A stretch of 64,000 nt of DNA from Rhodococcus sp. 14-2483-1-2 (GCF_002259405.1 NZ_NPFW01000009.1:124001-188000), one strand, 5' to 3'. Counted from the first letter of the stretch, positions 35,234 to 43,168 are shown. The notes: generated by a model not told the origin, from the letters alone. Program-made: numbers and translations.

Positions 35234-35967
35234 AGGTCGGTAAGGGCGGACTGCCGCGCAACGAAGTTCCCGGAGCATTCGATGTCGGTGCCAAGGCGTA
35301 CGACCGACTCGTCGGAGCGAACCCCGGTTACCACGAACACCTGCTCAAGTCGGCCAAGCGCCTACGGATCCCGAACCTCGGTTCCGGTCTGCGTCTGCTC
35401 GACATCGGTTGCGGCACCGGCGCATCCACTGCAGCGCTGCTCGAAGCCGCGCCGCATGCCGAGATCGTCGCCGCCGACGCGTCCGCCGAGATGCTCGAGG
35501 TCGCACGGAGCAAGGACTGGCCGTCGAACGTGACGTTCGTGCACTCACGCGTCGAAGATCTGGCGATCAACGGGGTGGACGGTCCATTCGACGCGATTCT
35601 CGCCGCCTACCTCATCCGGAATGTGGACGCCCCCGACACGGAGCTCAAATCGCTTCTGTCACTGCTGCGTCCGGGCTCGACCATCGCGTTCCACGAGTAC
35701 TCGGTGCACGATTCGCTACGGGCCAGGATCTCCTGGAACGTGGTGAGCTGGGGCATCATCATTCCGCTGGGCTGGCTGGCGACGCGCGACGCCACCCTGT
35801 ACCGGCACCTGTGGCGCAGTGTCGTGACCTTCGACGGTGCCTCGGCCTTCATGCGTCGGATGCAGCGAGCCGGCTACACCGGCGTAGCCAGAGAGACCAT
35901 GACCGGTTGGCAGAACGGTGTGGTGCACACGTTCCTCGGCTCTCGTCCCACGGAGGAAGAGCGTTGA
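35230..35967 (+). CDS. Class I SAM-dependent methyltransferase
   Basis: 245 residues from GTG 35230. Motif I RLLDIGCGTGASTAAL (about 53-68), then EIVAADASAEMLEVARS and FDAILAAYLIRNVDAPD; the class is UbiE-like. It overlaps the next gene, crtU (TTG start inside GTTGACC). In other actinobacteria a methyltransferase of this kind commonly lies next to crtU. A role in carotenoid or quinone tailoring is therefore possible but unproven. Confidence 0.85.
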   Translation: MKVGKGGLPRNEVPGAFDVGAKAYDRLVGANPGYHEHLLKSAKRLRIPNLGSGLRLLDIGCGTGASTAALLEAAPHAEIVAADASAEMLEVARSKDWPSNVTFVHSRVEDLAINGVDGPFDAILAAYLIRNVDAPDTELKSLLSLLRPGSTIAFHEYSVHDSLRARISWNVVSWGIIIPLGWLATRDATLYRHLWRSVVTFDGASAFMRRMQRAGYTGVARETMTGWQNGVVHTFLGSRPTEEER

Positions 35968-37481
35968 CCGACTCCAAGAAGGTCACCCATGCTGCGGCGC
36001 AGGGGTATTCCGATGCCGGTCAGCTGGCGGACGTCCCGCACGTGGTGGTGGTCGGCGGGGGAATCGCGGGCCTGAGTGCCGCGACCGCACTGGCCGAGCG
36101 CGGCGTGAAGGTGCACGTGGTCGAACGCGAAAGCTACCTCGGTGGCCGCGTCGGCGGCTGGGACACGACGCTCGAGGACGGCTCGCCCGCCACCATGAGC
36201 CGCGGCTTCCACGCGTTCTTTCGGCAGTACTACAACCTCCGAAACCTGTTGCGTCGCACGGACCCCGAGTTGGCGCGATTGCGCCCAGTCGATGATTACC
36301 CGCTGATCGATGGCGACGGCCGGATCGACGGATTCAAAGGCCTACCCGATACGCCGCCACTCAATGCATTCGCGTTCGTCAAGCGCAGCCCGACGTTCCG
36401 GTGGAAGGACCTCACCGACCTCAACGGCATCGCGGCACTGCCGTTGATGACAGTGAGTGTGCCGAAGACGTTCGACGAACTGGACACGACTCCGGCCGCA
36501 GAGTTTCTGCGCAACATCAATTTTCCCGAGGCAGCACGGCATCTGGCGTTCGGCGTGTTCTCCCGAAGCTTCTTCGCCGATCCCGAGAAGATGTCTGCCG
36601 CCGAGCTGGCCATGATGTTCCACATCTACTTCCTCGGCTCCTCCGAGGGCCTGATCTTCGACGTTCCACGCGACCCGTATCCGCAGGCTCTGTGGGACCC
36701 GCTGGGGGAGTACCTCACCGGGCTCGGAGTCGACATCAGAACGTCCACTCCGTGCGGCGAGATCAGCCGCGGTGGGTTGCGAAAGTTCCGCGTCGACGCA
36801 GGCGGCATCATCGACGCCGACGCGGTGGTGCTCGCCACCGACATCGCCGGATTGCAGCGAGTGCTCGAGCAGTCACCCGAGCTGGGTACGCCCGATTGGC
36901 GCAAACAGGTTGCGGCGCTGCAGAACACACCGCCGTTCCTGGTTCACCGAGTCTGGTTGAGCAAGGCCGTCAACGCCGACCGCCCCGCCTTCATCGGCAC
37001 CGGAGGCATGCCCCCGATCGACAACATCAGCGTGCTCGAACGATTCGAGGACGAGGCCGCGCAGTGGGCTGCCCGCACCGGTGGCTCCGTCGTCGAACTG
37101 CACGCCTACGCCGCCGAGGAATCCGAGGAGGTCACCCGACAGCAGCTGATGGATCGGATGCACGAGATCTATCCGGAAACCGCTGCTGCAGAGGTGATTG
37201 CCGAGCGATCCGAGTGGCGCGACGACTGCCCGATGTTCGGCCTCGGTGCGTTCGCCGAGCGGCCGACCGTCCGTACTCCCGAACCCGCATTGGTACTGGC
37301 GGGCGACGGCATCCGTATCGATCTGCCGGTCGCGCTGATGGAACGTGCAGCCACCACCGGGCTGCAGGCGGCGAACACACTGTTGGCGAGCTGGGGCATC
37401 ACCGGTCACGACATCGAAACAGTTCCGACGAGTGGACGATTCAAGATGTTCGACGCCATCGAGAGGCTCATGAACAGGTGA
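35964..37481 (+). CDS. crtU: CrtU-type FAD-dependent carotenoid desaturase/methyltransferase
   Basis: 505 residues from TTG 35964, overlapping the previous stop. Dinucleotide-binding VVVVGGGIAGLSAATALAER (about 27-46) and ERESYLGGRVGGW. The family hallmark MSRGFHAFFRQYYNLRNLLRRTDP follows, then FPEAARHLAFGVFSRSFFADP and MFHIYFLGSSEGLIFDVP. CrtU converts the beta-rings of carotenoids to aromatic phi- or chi-rings (isorenieratene, chlorobactene). The rest of the crt pathway is not in this window. A TTG start and overlapped genes suggest tight co-translation. Confidence 0.85.
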   Translation: MTDSKKVTHAAAQGYSDAGQLADVPHVVVVGGGIAGLSAATALAERGVKVHVVERESYLGGRVGGWDTTLEDGSPATMSRGFHAFFRQYYNLRNLLRRTDPELARLRPVDDYPLIDGDGRIDGFKGLPDTPPLNAFAFVKRSPTFRWKDLTDLNGIAALPLMTVSVPKTFDELDTTPAAEFLRNINFPEAARHLAFGVFSRSFFADPEKMSAAELAMMFHIYFLGSSEGLIFDVPRDPYPQALWDPLGEYLTGLGVDIRTSTPCGEISRGGLRKFRVDAGGIIDADAVVLATDIAGLQRVLEQSPELGTPDWRKQVAALQNTPPFLVHRVWLSKAVNADRPAFIGTGGMPPIDNISVLERFEDEAAQWAARTGGSVVELHAYAAEESEEVTRQQLMDRMHEIYPETAAAEVIAERSEWRDDCPMFGLGAFAERPTVRTPEPALVLAGDGIRIDLPVALMERAATTGLQAANTLLASWGITGHDIETVPTSGRFKMFDAIERLMNR

Positions 37482-37945
37482 GTTCGGGCATGCGGATCGA
37501 GGTCGACGATCTGTCGCGTCCGCACGTGCATGCGCTGCTCACCGAGCATCTCGCGGACATGCACGCCACCTCGCCTGCCGAGAGTGTGCACGCCCTCGAT
37601 CTGTCGGGCTTGCGCGGATCGGACGTCACCGTGTGGACTGCCTGGGAGGCGGACGCACTGCTGGGAATCGTTGCCTTGAAGGAGCTTTCACCCGATCATG
37701 GTGAGCTGAAGTCGATGCGGACCACGGGGGCGGCGCGGGGCCGCGGTGTGGCGTCGAGTCTGCTCGTTCATGTTCTCGACGACGCGCGTCGACGCGGGTA
37801 CGGGCGGGTGAGCCTCGAAACGGGAACTCAGGACTACTTCGCCGCCGCCCGCAGGTTGTATGTGCGACACGGATTCGACGAGTGCCCGCCGTTCGCGGAC
37901 TACGTGGTCGATCCATCGAGTGCGTTCTTTTCGTTGTCCCTGTAG
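37478..37945 (+). CDS. GNAT acetyltransferase
   Basis: 155 residues from GTG 37478, in a GTGA overlap with crtU (ATG 37490 is an alternative). It shows MRTTGAARGRGVASSLLVHVLDDARRRGYGRVSLETG, the acetyl-CoA binding loop, and FAAARRLYVRHGFDECPPFADY. It is PhnO/ElaA-like in pattern; the substrate is unknown. It is the last gene of the S4-methyltransferase-crtU unit and is followed by a strong hairpin terminator. Confidence 0.85.
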   Translation: MSSGMRIEVDDLSRPHVHALLTEHLADMHATSPAESVHALDLSGLRGSDVTVWTAWEADALLGIVALKELSPDHGELKSMRTTGAARGRGVASSLLVHVLDDARRRGYGRVSLETGTQDYFAAARRLYVRHGFDECPPFADYVVDPSSAFFSLSL

Positions 37946-37958
37946 ATCTTCCGATGAA

Positions 37959-37992
37959 AAGGGCCGGCACCAAGTGTTCGGTGCCGGCCCTT
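37959..37992. terminator. Strong hairpin terminator
   Basis: Perfect 13-bp stem AAGGGCCGGCACC / GGTGCCGGCCCTT with the 8-base loop AAGTGTTC, flanked by A-rich and TTC bases. It lies between the end of the crtU unit and the end of the small ORF on the other strand, so it can serve both. Confidence 0.85.
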
Positions 37993-37996
37993 CTCG

Positions 37997-38170
37997 TCAG
38001 GCTGCGTGCTGTGTGTGCGGGTAGAGATCGTCGTCGAGAGGCTCGGCTCGACACTGATCGAGCACATCTGCCGTCGAGCATTCCCTCATGCTCGTCTCGA
38101 CGCCCACCACCGTGCGCCACCAGCGCTCACGGTCGGTCGATTCCGTCCACACCACCGCCTCGGATTGCAT
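37997..38170 (-). CDS. Small acidic protein (57 residues) downstream of hsp20
   Basis: ATG 38170 to TGA 37997: MQSEAVVWTESTDRERWWRT, ending AEPLDDDLYPHTQHAA. GGGGGTGAT precedes the start. It begins 39 bp after the hsp20 stop on the same strand and ends 5 bp before the strong hairpin at 37959-37992, so it looks like the last gene of the hsp20 unit. Composition is acidic with a Trp-Trp pair and two Cys. No family is recognised. Confidence 0.5.
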   Translation of the reverse strand: MQSEAVVWTESTDRERWWRTVVGVETSMRECSTADVLDQCRAEPLDDDLYPHTQHAA

Positions 38171-38209
38171 TGCGCATCACCCCCACTGCCGTGTCGTGGT
38201 CGGTTCGAT

Positions 38210-38647
38210 TCAGGCCGTCTCGTGTTCGATGGACTTCTGCTCGGCGTGTGTGATGTCGATCTTGCGCGGTTTCGCGCGTTCGGCCAGGGGAATGGTGATG
38301 GACAGAACGCCGTTGTCGTACGCCGCGGAGATGCGCTCGGTATCGACGCCGTCACCGAGAGAGACCTGGCGACGGAACGTGCCGGCGAATCGCTCCGAGG
38401 TAATCCACTGCACACCAGTGCTTTCCGGGGCGGATCGATGAGCGGTGAGCGTCAACGTACCGCTGTCGACGTCGACATCGATGGATCCGGGGTCGATGCC
38501 GGGTAGATCGGCACTGAGCACGTAGTGGTCGTCGACTTTGTAGAGGTCCATCGGCATGAATCGCGGGGCGCGGTCCGAACCGGAAGAGGCACCCAGCATT
38601 GCCGACGTGAGGGAATCGACATCACGGAACGGATCGAAACGAAGCAC
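38210..38647 (-). CDS. hsp20: Hsp20-family small heat shock protein
   Basis: 145 residues from GTG 38647, which sits 8 bases after AGGAGGTG (a start 9 bp further up would lie inside that ribosome site). The alpha-crystallin domain spans about 35-135: MDLYKVDDHYVLSADLPGIDPGSIDVDVDSGTLTL, FRRQVSLGDGVD and the GVLSITIPLAERAKPRKI end. It binds unfolding proteins as an oligomeric chaperone. A CIRCE element upstream places it under HrcA. Confidence 0.92.
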   Translation of the reverse strand: MLRFDPFRDVDSLTSAMLGASSGSDRAPRFMPMDLYKVDDHYVLSADLPGIDPGSIDVDVDSGTLTLTAHRSAPESTGVQWITSERFAGTFRRQVSLGDGVDTERISAAYDNGVLSITIPLAERAKPRKIDITHAEQKSIEHETA

Positions 38648-38718
38648 AGCAACCACCTCCTGTACCCAGATGCGCTCACCCCTGTGGTGAGTCGCTCCTC
38701 AACTGTGCAGAACAGAAA

Positions 38719-38745
38719 TTAGCACTCCGACCCCGAGAGTGCCAA
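38719..38745. promoter_or_regulatory. CIRCE element (HrcA operator)
   Basis: TTAGCACTC, nine bases, GAGTGCCAA. This matches the CIRCE consensus TTAGCACTC-N9-GAGTGCTAA with a single change (T to C), 72 bp upstream of the hsp20 start. HrcA is not encoded in the window. Confidence 0.85.
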
Positions 38746-38882
38746 GAGGTTTCAAGAAGGTTCTCAGAATTTTTTCAGGTCCAATAGTGCTGCGGCGCAG
38801 TAGGGGTCGGGCGTACCGAGTCGCCTCCCGTCGCACATTCGATGTCCGAGTTCACGCGTCGCGACCTAGACTCGGTCCGGTG

Positions 38883-39374
38883 GTGACCATCGCGCCCTAC
38901 ATCTCGCAGTACCGTGCAGATCTGCTCGCGTTGTCGCTCCGCGCATGGGAACCGGTGTTCCCGATGGTGCACTCGGCGGTTCCGTCCTTCGTGTACGACT
39001 GCTTCTATCCCTCGGGGTGGCAGGCGCGGCAGTACGACGACCTGGCCCTCGTGCTCGACGGCGAACCCGAGAACGTGGACGTTGCTCTGGACGGTGACAG
39101 TCCGATCGGCTGGGTCTGCACCCGACTGCACCCCGAGGATGACATGGGTGAGGTGTATGTTCTCGTCGTCGATCCAGCTCGGCAACGAGACGGTATCGGA
39201 CGGGCGCTCATGAATGGATCGTTCGAGAGGGTGAAGGCAGCCGGACTGCGGATGATCATGGTCGAGACCGGTGATGATCCCGGTCACGCCCCGGCGCGAG
39301 CAGCGTACGAGGCGAGCGGCTTTCGGAGATGGCCCGTTGCTCGGTACTTCAAGGATCTCGCCGAAGGCTCCTAG
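38883..39374 (+). CDS. GNAT acetyltransferase
   Basis: 163 residues from GTG 38883 (GTG 38880 adjacent). The fold is shown by IAPYISQYRADLLALSLRAWEPVFPM, GEVYVLVVDPARQRDGIGRALMNGSFERVKAAGLRMIMVETGDDPGHAPARAAYEASGFRRWPVARYFKDL. The 'DDPGHAPARAAYEASGFRRWP' end is a recognisable actinobacterial subgroup. Substrate unknown. The longer upstream frame runs across the CIRCE element and is rejected. Confidence 0.85.
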   Translation: MTIAPYISQYRADLLALSLRAWEPVFPMVHSAVPSFVYDCFYPSGWQARQYDDLALVLDGEPENVDVALDGDSPIGWVCTRLHPEDDMGEVYVLVVDPARQRDGIGRALMNGSFERVKAAGLRMIMVETGDDPGHAPARAAYEASGFRRWPVARYFKDLAEGS

Positions 39375-39446
39375 TGTGGTCGGAGCTGCATCGTCTTCCC
39401 ATACTCAGCTCTTGCGCTCAGTATGACTGGAGCGATACTGTGCCTT

Positions 39447-39791
39447 ATGGCTCAGTATTCGACTGTTCTCGACGATGTGTTTCAGGCACTGGCCGACCCG
39501 ACCCGGCGGGCTGTGTTGAGCCGGTTGGGATCCGGACCGGCCACCGTGGGCGAGCTTGCCGAACCGTTCGACATGACTCTGCCGTCGTTCATGAAACACA
39601 TTCATCTGCTCGAGCGCAGTGGCTGGATCCGTACGCGCAAGGTCGGCCGGGTACGTGCGTGCACGATCGAGCGATCCAACCTGGATGCTGCCGGTCACTG
39701 GCTGCAGGAACAACGGGCCGTCTGGGAATCCCGGACGGATCGCCTCGAAGACTTCGTCACCCATACCTCGAATGAAAGTGAACCGCAATGA
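39447..39791 (+). CDS. ArsR-family regulator
   Basis: 114 residues from ATG 39447 (ATG 39423 also in frame). Winged helix: VFQALADPTRRAVLSRLGSGPATVGELAEPFDMTLPSFMKHIHLLERSGWIRTRKVGRVRACTIE. The Cys pair of metal-sensing ArsR proteins is missing, as in the subgroup paired with SRPBCC proteins. Its stop overlaps the SRPBCC start (ATGA), so the two are coupled and probably work together. Confidence 0.9.
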   Translation: MAQYSTVLDDVFQALADPTRRAVLSRLGSGPATVGELAEPFDMTLPSFMKHIHLLERSGWIRTRKVGRVRACTIERSNLDAAGHWLQEQRAVWESRTDRLEDFVTHTSNESEPQ

Positions 39792-40255
39792 CATCGATCG
39801 ATCCGGCTCTGGATCTGACCATCTCCCGAGTCATCAAGGCTCCACGCGCAGCAGTCTGGAGTGCGTGGACCGACCCGTCGAAGTTCGAGAAATGGTGGAT
39901 TCCCGCGCCTGCGCTGTGTCGCGTCGACGGTTGGGATCCGAAGCCCGGTGGCGCATTCCGGACCTCGATGAGCGAATCCGGCGGTCCCTACGAGCCCCAT
40001 ATCGACGGCTGCTTCCTGGCCGTCGACGACGGTGAGCGCATCGTGTTCACCAACTCGCTCGTCGAAGGGTGGCGGCCGGCGCCGCAGCTGTTCATGACCG
40101 CTGTGATCACCCTCTCCGACCACCCCGACGGAACCGAGTACCACGCCCACGTGATGCACCGCAACGAAGAAGACCGAAAGATGCACGAGGAGTACGGTTT
40201 CCACGACGGCTGGGGCACCGTCATCGCACAACTCGCCGAGTTCGTCGAAGGCTAG
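39788..40255 (+). CDS. SRPBCC/AHSA1-like protein
   Basis: 155 residues from ATG 39788. START-like lipid/ligand-binding fold: LDLTISRVIKAPRAAVWSAWTDPSKFEKWWIPAP and YGFHDGWGTVIAQLAEFVE. Such proteins frequently follow an ArsR gene, as here with an ATGA overlap; the ligand is unknown. It converges with the Rieske gene, one base apart. Confidence 0.88.
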   Translation: MTSIDPALDLTISRVIKAPRAAVWSAWTDPSKFEKWWIPAPALCRVDGWDPKPGGAFRTSMSESGGPYEPHIDGCFLAVDDGERIVFTNSLVEGWRPAPQLFMTAVITLSDHPDGTEYHAHVMHRNEEDRKMHEEYGFHDGWGTVIAQLAEFVEG

Positions 40256-40256
40256 A

Positions 40257-41276
40257 TCAGGCCCGGCCCTGCGAACGCAACTCGTAGCGTCGCTCGGCGT
40301 AGTCGAGATCGTCCTTCCACAACCGTGCAGCGGTGAAGTTCATCGCCGGCCGCAGGAGACCGGATGCCTTGCGCGCCATCTGGAACCCCGGACGATCCGA
40401 ACTCGCGATTGTGGCCTCGATGACGGCGGTGCGGGGCGTGCCGTCGGCTGCGGGGGCCAGAGGCGTCGCATGCGTTTCGACGACGCTTCCCGCTCCTTCG
40501 CCGTCGAGGATGCGCATGACGATGGTGCGGGGACCGGGGCAGACGAACTCGGCCCGCACCGGAACTCCGATGCCGCGACTGACGCGGAAGGTCACGTCGA
40601 CCAGAAAGCGATCGTCTTCCTCGGGTACATCGATCTCGGTCGGCGCGCTGACCACCTTCAGCCGAGCGAACGAGTACGGGTGGAACCACGCCCCGTGCCA
40701 CGGGTCGAGTCGATTGGCGATGATGTCGTCGGGCTCGCACTTGCCGACGAGAGTGACCACACCGGCGATGGCGGTCGAGGCAGGCGGTCGGATCGGGACC
40801 ACGGGGACGGGCGTCGGCTCCTCACCGCCGAGCTCGTCGAGCCGAACCCACACCAGGACCCCGTCGTCGAATGCGGGAACCGGACGCCAACCGGGCTTGC
40901 CCTTCGGCCCGAGCGCGAGACCGTGCCAGCGGCAGACCAGCGTGTCGCACTCGATCTTCGCGGTGTCCAACGCTGCACCGAGATGCGGGCACGCACCAGG
41001 ACCGATGTGGACCTTGCCTGCAGAGTCACGCCAAGCCACCAATTCCGTGGTGCCCACATAACGGCCGAACGGCTTGTCGGCCTTGACGTCGCGACTGGCA
41101 GCGAACACGAACCAGTTGCCGGAGGTCCGCGTCTTCGCACGCTTCAAAGCAGACTCGATGACCTGCGGATTCGCACCCTTCCAGGTGGGCTCCTGCTTGG
41201 CCCACGACTCCGACGGCAGCGGCTGCAACGGCATCGTCTTCGGCCAACGTCGTCGTACTGCATCCAGCGCGGTCAT
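40257..41276 (-). CDS. Rieske 2Fe-2S protein with DUF5914-like C-terminus
   Basis: 339 residues from ATG 41276, with GGGAGCAGC just upstream (a longer start at ATG 41321 also has a ribosome-like site). The Rieske cluster ligands are in ACPHLGAALD and LVCRWHGLALGPKG (about 120-150). The remaining about 180 residues (LDPWHGAWFHPYSFARLKVV, VTFRVSRGIGVPV) resemble the DUF5914 domain found in carotenoid gene clusters of Gordonia/Rhodococcus. A role in carotenoid tailoring with CrtU is therefore possible. Palindromic copy E lies upstream. Confidence 0.75.
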   Translation of the reverse strand: MTALDAVRRRWPKTMPLQPLPSESWAKQEPTWKGANPQVIESALKRAKTRTSGNWFVFAASRDVKADKPFGRYVGTTELVAWRDSAGKVHIGPGACPHLGAALDTAKIECDTLVCRWHGLALGPKGKPGWRPVPAFDDGVLVWVRLDELGGEEPTPVPVVPIRPPASTAIAGVVTLVGKCEPDDIIANRLDPWHGAWFHPYSFARLKVVSAPTEIDVPEEDDRFLVDVTFRVSRGIGVPVRAEFVCPGPRTIVMRILDGEGAGSVVETHATPLAPAADGTPRTAVIEATIASSDRPGFQMARKASGLLRPAMNFTAARLWKDDLDYAERRYELRSQGRA

Positions 41277-41336
41277 TGCTGCTCCCAAAGTCGACAATCG
41301 ATTCCCGTGTTCCGTCACCATTGTTCCCGTTGGTGG

Positions 41337-41392
41337 GTACTCAATGTGACATTCGGTGGCCTTTTCGGGGGTCAATGTCACATCGAGTGGAC
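41337..41392 (-). repeat. 56-bp palindromic element, copy E
   Basis: GTACTCAATGTGACATTC as left part, GGTGGCCTTTTCG core, GTCAATGTCACATCGAGTGG as right part. Located 122 bp after the stop of the ferredoxin reductase gene (minus strand), 61 bp upstream of the Rieske-DUF5914 start. Orientation as copies C and D relative to the upstream gene. Confidence 0.88.
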
Positions 41393-41451
41393 TTGGGGAG
41401 CGGGTGAGCGGCGGCGGGGGAGTCGGTTCGAGAGTGGATCGACCAACTGTT

Positions 41452-41518
41452 GTCAGTGTCCACAATGTCGTTCGAGAGGCGCGATGCCGTCGTCGGAGGG
41501 AAATTGTGGACGCTCAGG
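41452..41518 (-). repeat. 67-bp palindromic element, second family, copy 2
   Basis: Arms CAGTGTCCACAAT (41454-41466) and AATTGTGGACGCT (41502-41514). The minus-strand ferredoxin reductase stop codon lies inside the right arm. Same length and relative position as the element at 23177; interiors also share short blocks (GACGG, CGCCT). Confidence 0.75.
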
Positions 41519-42659
41519 TCACCAGGTTCGCGGTATCGACCACCTGGCGGCGCCATTTGCCGAATGATCGCGGCGAGGAGACCGCGAGCACGGCGACGGG
41601 GTGATCATCGCGTCGGTAGATCGCGACGAAGGGTCCGGTGGCGGGGTCGCCCTCGACTATGTCGGCTACGCAGTCGGGTCCGTGATGTCCGGCGAATTGG
41701 ATTCGTGCGGCGTATTGGTCCGACCACACGTACGGCAGTCCGGTGAATCTCTTGGACCCACCGGTGAGGAGCGCTTCGACGGCGACGGCAGGTCGGGTGG
41801 CGGCGGAGGTCCAGTGTTCGTCGCGTCGAATCACCCCGGTGGCATCTCGCACCGCAGCGCAGTCACCGACGGCGACGACGGCCGGGTTCGCGGTGATACC
41901 GCGCTGATCGGTCACCACTCCGCCGTGGATTTCCAAGCCGGATCCGTCGAGCCAGCCGACGTTCGGCATCGATCCGACGCCGAGGACGACCACGTCGGAC
42001 TCGATCATGGAACCGTCCGCCAATTCCACCGCACGCACCCGGCCCGCCTCGACGACGAATCCTGCCACCGATACTCCGGTCAGTAGTGCCGCACCGGCGT
42101 TTCGATGCCACCCGGCGATCAGTGAGCCCAGCTCACTACCGAACACGCGGGCAAGCGGAGTCTTCGAGGCCTCGACAACTGTCACCGACGCGCCCAGTCC
42201 CACTGCAGTGGAGGCTACTTCGCTGCCGATGAACCCGGCTCCGACCACCGTGACCCGTACTCCCGACGACAGCGAAGACCGCAGCGCACGGGCATCGTCC
42301 AGGCTGCGGAGCACATGAATCCCGTCGACGCCGATGGTCCCCGGCAGGCGGATGGCAGATGCACCCGTTGCGATCACCACCGCATCGGCACCGATATCCC
42401 CGGAGGCGGTCGAGACCGTGGTTCCCGACAGGCTCGTCGCCGCGTAACCCAGACGCCATTCGACGTCGAGGCCGTCGATGTCGAGGGGCAGTGCGGATTC
42501 GTCGCCGAGCAGAAAGCTCTTGGACAGCGGCGGCCGGTCGTACGGCAGGTGCACTTCGTCGCCGATCATCGTGATTCGGCCGTCGAAGCCCTGATCGCGC
42601 AGTGCCCGCGCCGCGGCCACTCCTGCGAGCGAGGCCCCGACCACGGTCACCGATTTCAC
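41514..42659 (-). CDS. FAD/NAD-dependent ferredoxin reductase
   Basis: 381 residues from GTG 42659, in GTGA overlap with the ferredoxin stop. FAD site VTVVGASLAGVAAARALRDQGFDG, LPYDRPPLSKSFLLG, NAD site RVTVVGAGFIGSEVASTAVGLG, then VAVGDCAAV. It is the class that reduces Rieske or plant-type ferredoxins of oxygenases. With the adjacent Rieske ferredoxin it should supply electrons to the Rieske oxygenase at 46751. Confidence 0.9.
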   Translation of the reverse strand: MKSVTVVGASLAGVAAARALRDQGFDGRITMIGDEVHLPYDRPPLSKSFLLGDESALPLDIDGLDVEWRLGYAATSLSGTTVSTASGDIGADAVVIATGASAIRLPGTIGVDGIHVLRSLDDARALRSSLSSGVRVTVVGAGFIGSEVASTAVGLGASVTVVEASKTPLARVFGSELGSLIAGWHRNAGAALLTGVSVAGFVVEAGRVRAVELADGSMIESDVVVLGVGSMPNVGWLDGSGLEIHGGVVTDQRGITANPAVVAVGDCAAVRDATGVIRRDEHWTSAATRPAVAVEALLTGGSKRFTGLPYVWSDQYAARIQFAGHHGPDCVADIVEGDPATGPFVAIYRRDDHPVAVLAVSSPRSFGKWRRQVVDTANLVT

Positions 42660-42991
42660 GGGGTGACCGCGATGCGGATGACCCCGTCCTCGACGTGTAC
42701 GGCGTGCGTTCGCACCGGAACCTTGGCGGGCGCGCCGAGTGCAGCACCGGTGCGGAGATCGAAACATGCTGTGTGGAGCGGGCATTCGACGGCGCAGCCT
42801 TCGACCCAGCCCTCGGACAGTGAGGCGTCCTGGTGGGTGCAGGTGTCGTCGATGGCGAAGAACTCACCTTCGACGTTGAAGATCGCGATCGGCGGTGCTC
42901 CGGCCGGGGTGACGCGTAGGGCCTCGCCGTCGGGGAGATCCTCGGCGCGACCGACGTCGAGCAGGACGCGGGTGGAGAACGTTGCGGTCAT
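42656..42991 (-). CDS. Rieske-type ferredoxin
   Basis: 111 residues from ATG 42991. The ligands of the 2Fe-2S centre are DDTCTHQDASLSEG (about 48-61) and AVECPLHTACFDLRTG (about 67-82). It is a small soluble electron carrier of the NirD/oxygenase type. It is transcribed divergently from the dimethylglycine oxidase gene with the palindromic operator between them. Confidence 0.9.
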   Translation of the reverse strand: MTATFSTRVLLDVGRAEDLPDGEALRVTPAGAPPIAIFNVEGEFFAIDDTCTHQDASLSEGWVEGCAVECPLHTACFDLRTGAALGAPAKVPVRTHAVHVEDGVIRIAVTP

Positions 42992-43096
42992 GGTCGGGCC
43001 TCCGGGGACCTGAGGGTGTGCAGTGCTCGTGTTGTACCCAGCGTGAGATCACCCCGTTGCGGCGGTGGAACGCTCGAGTTTCGATCGTGTGAATCT

Positions 43097-43132
43097 GTTG
43101 CGCTATACGAAGTGCAGTTCGTATTGTGCAAC
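43097..43132. promoter_or_regulatory. Palindromic operator, IclR candidate
   Basis: A 36-bp near-perfect palindrome: GTTGC, 3 bases, ATACGAA, 6 bases, TTCGTAT, 3 bases, GCAAC. It lies 37 bp upstream of the dimethylglycine oxidase start and 105 bp upstream of the ferredoxin start, so it can control both. The IclR-family gene at 47876 is the obvious candidate protein. Confidence 0.6.
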
Positions 43133-43168
43133 TAAATCAACTCGACGTACACCCCCTAGGAGCGTGTC

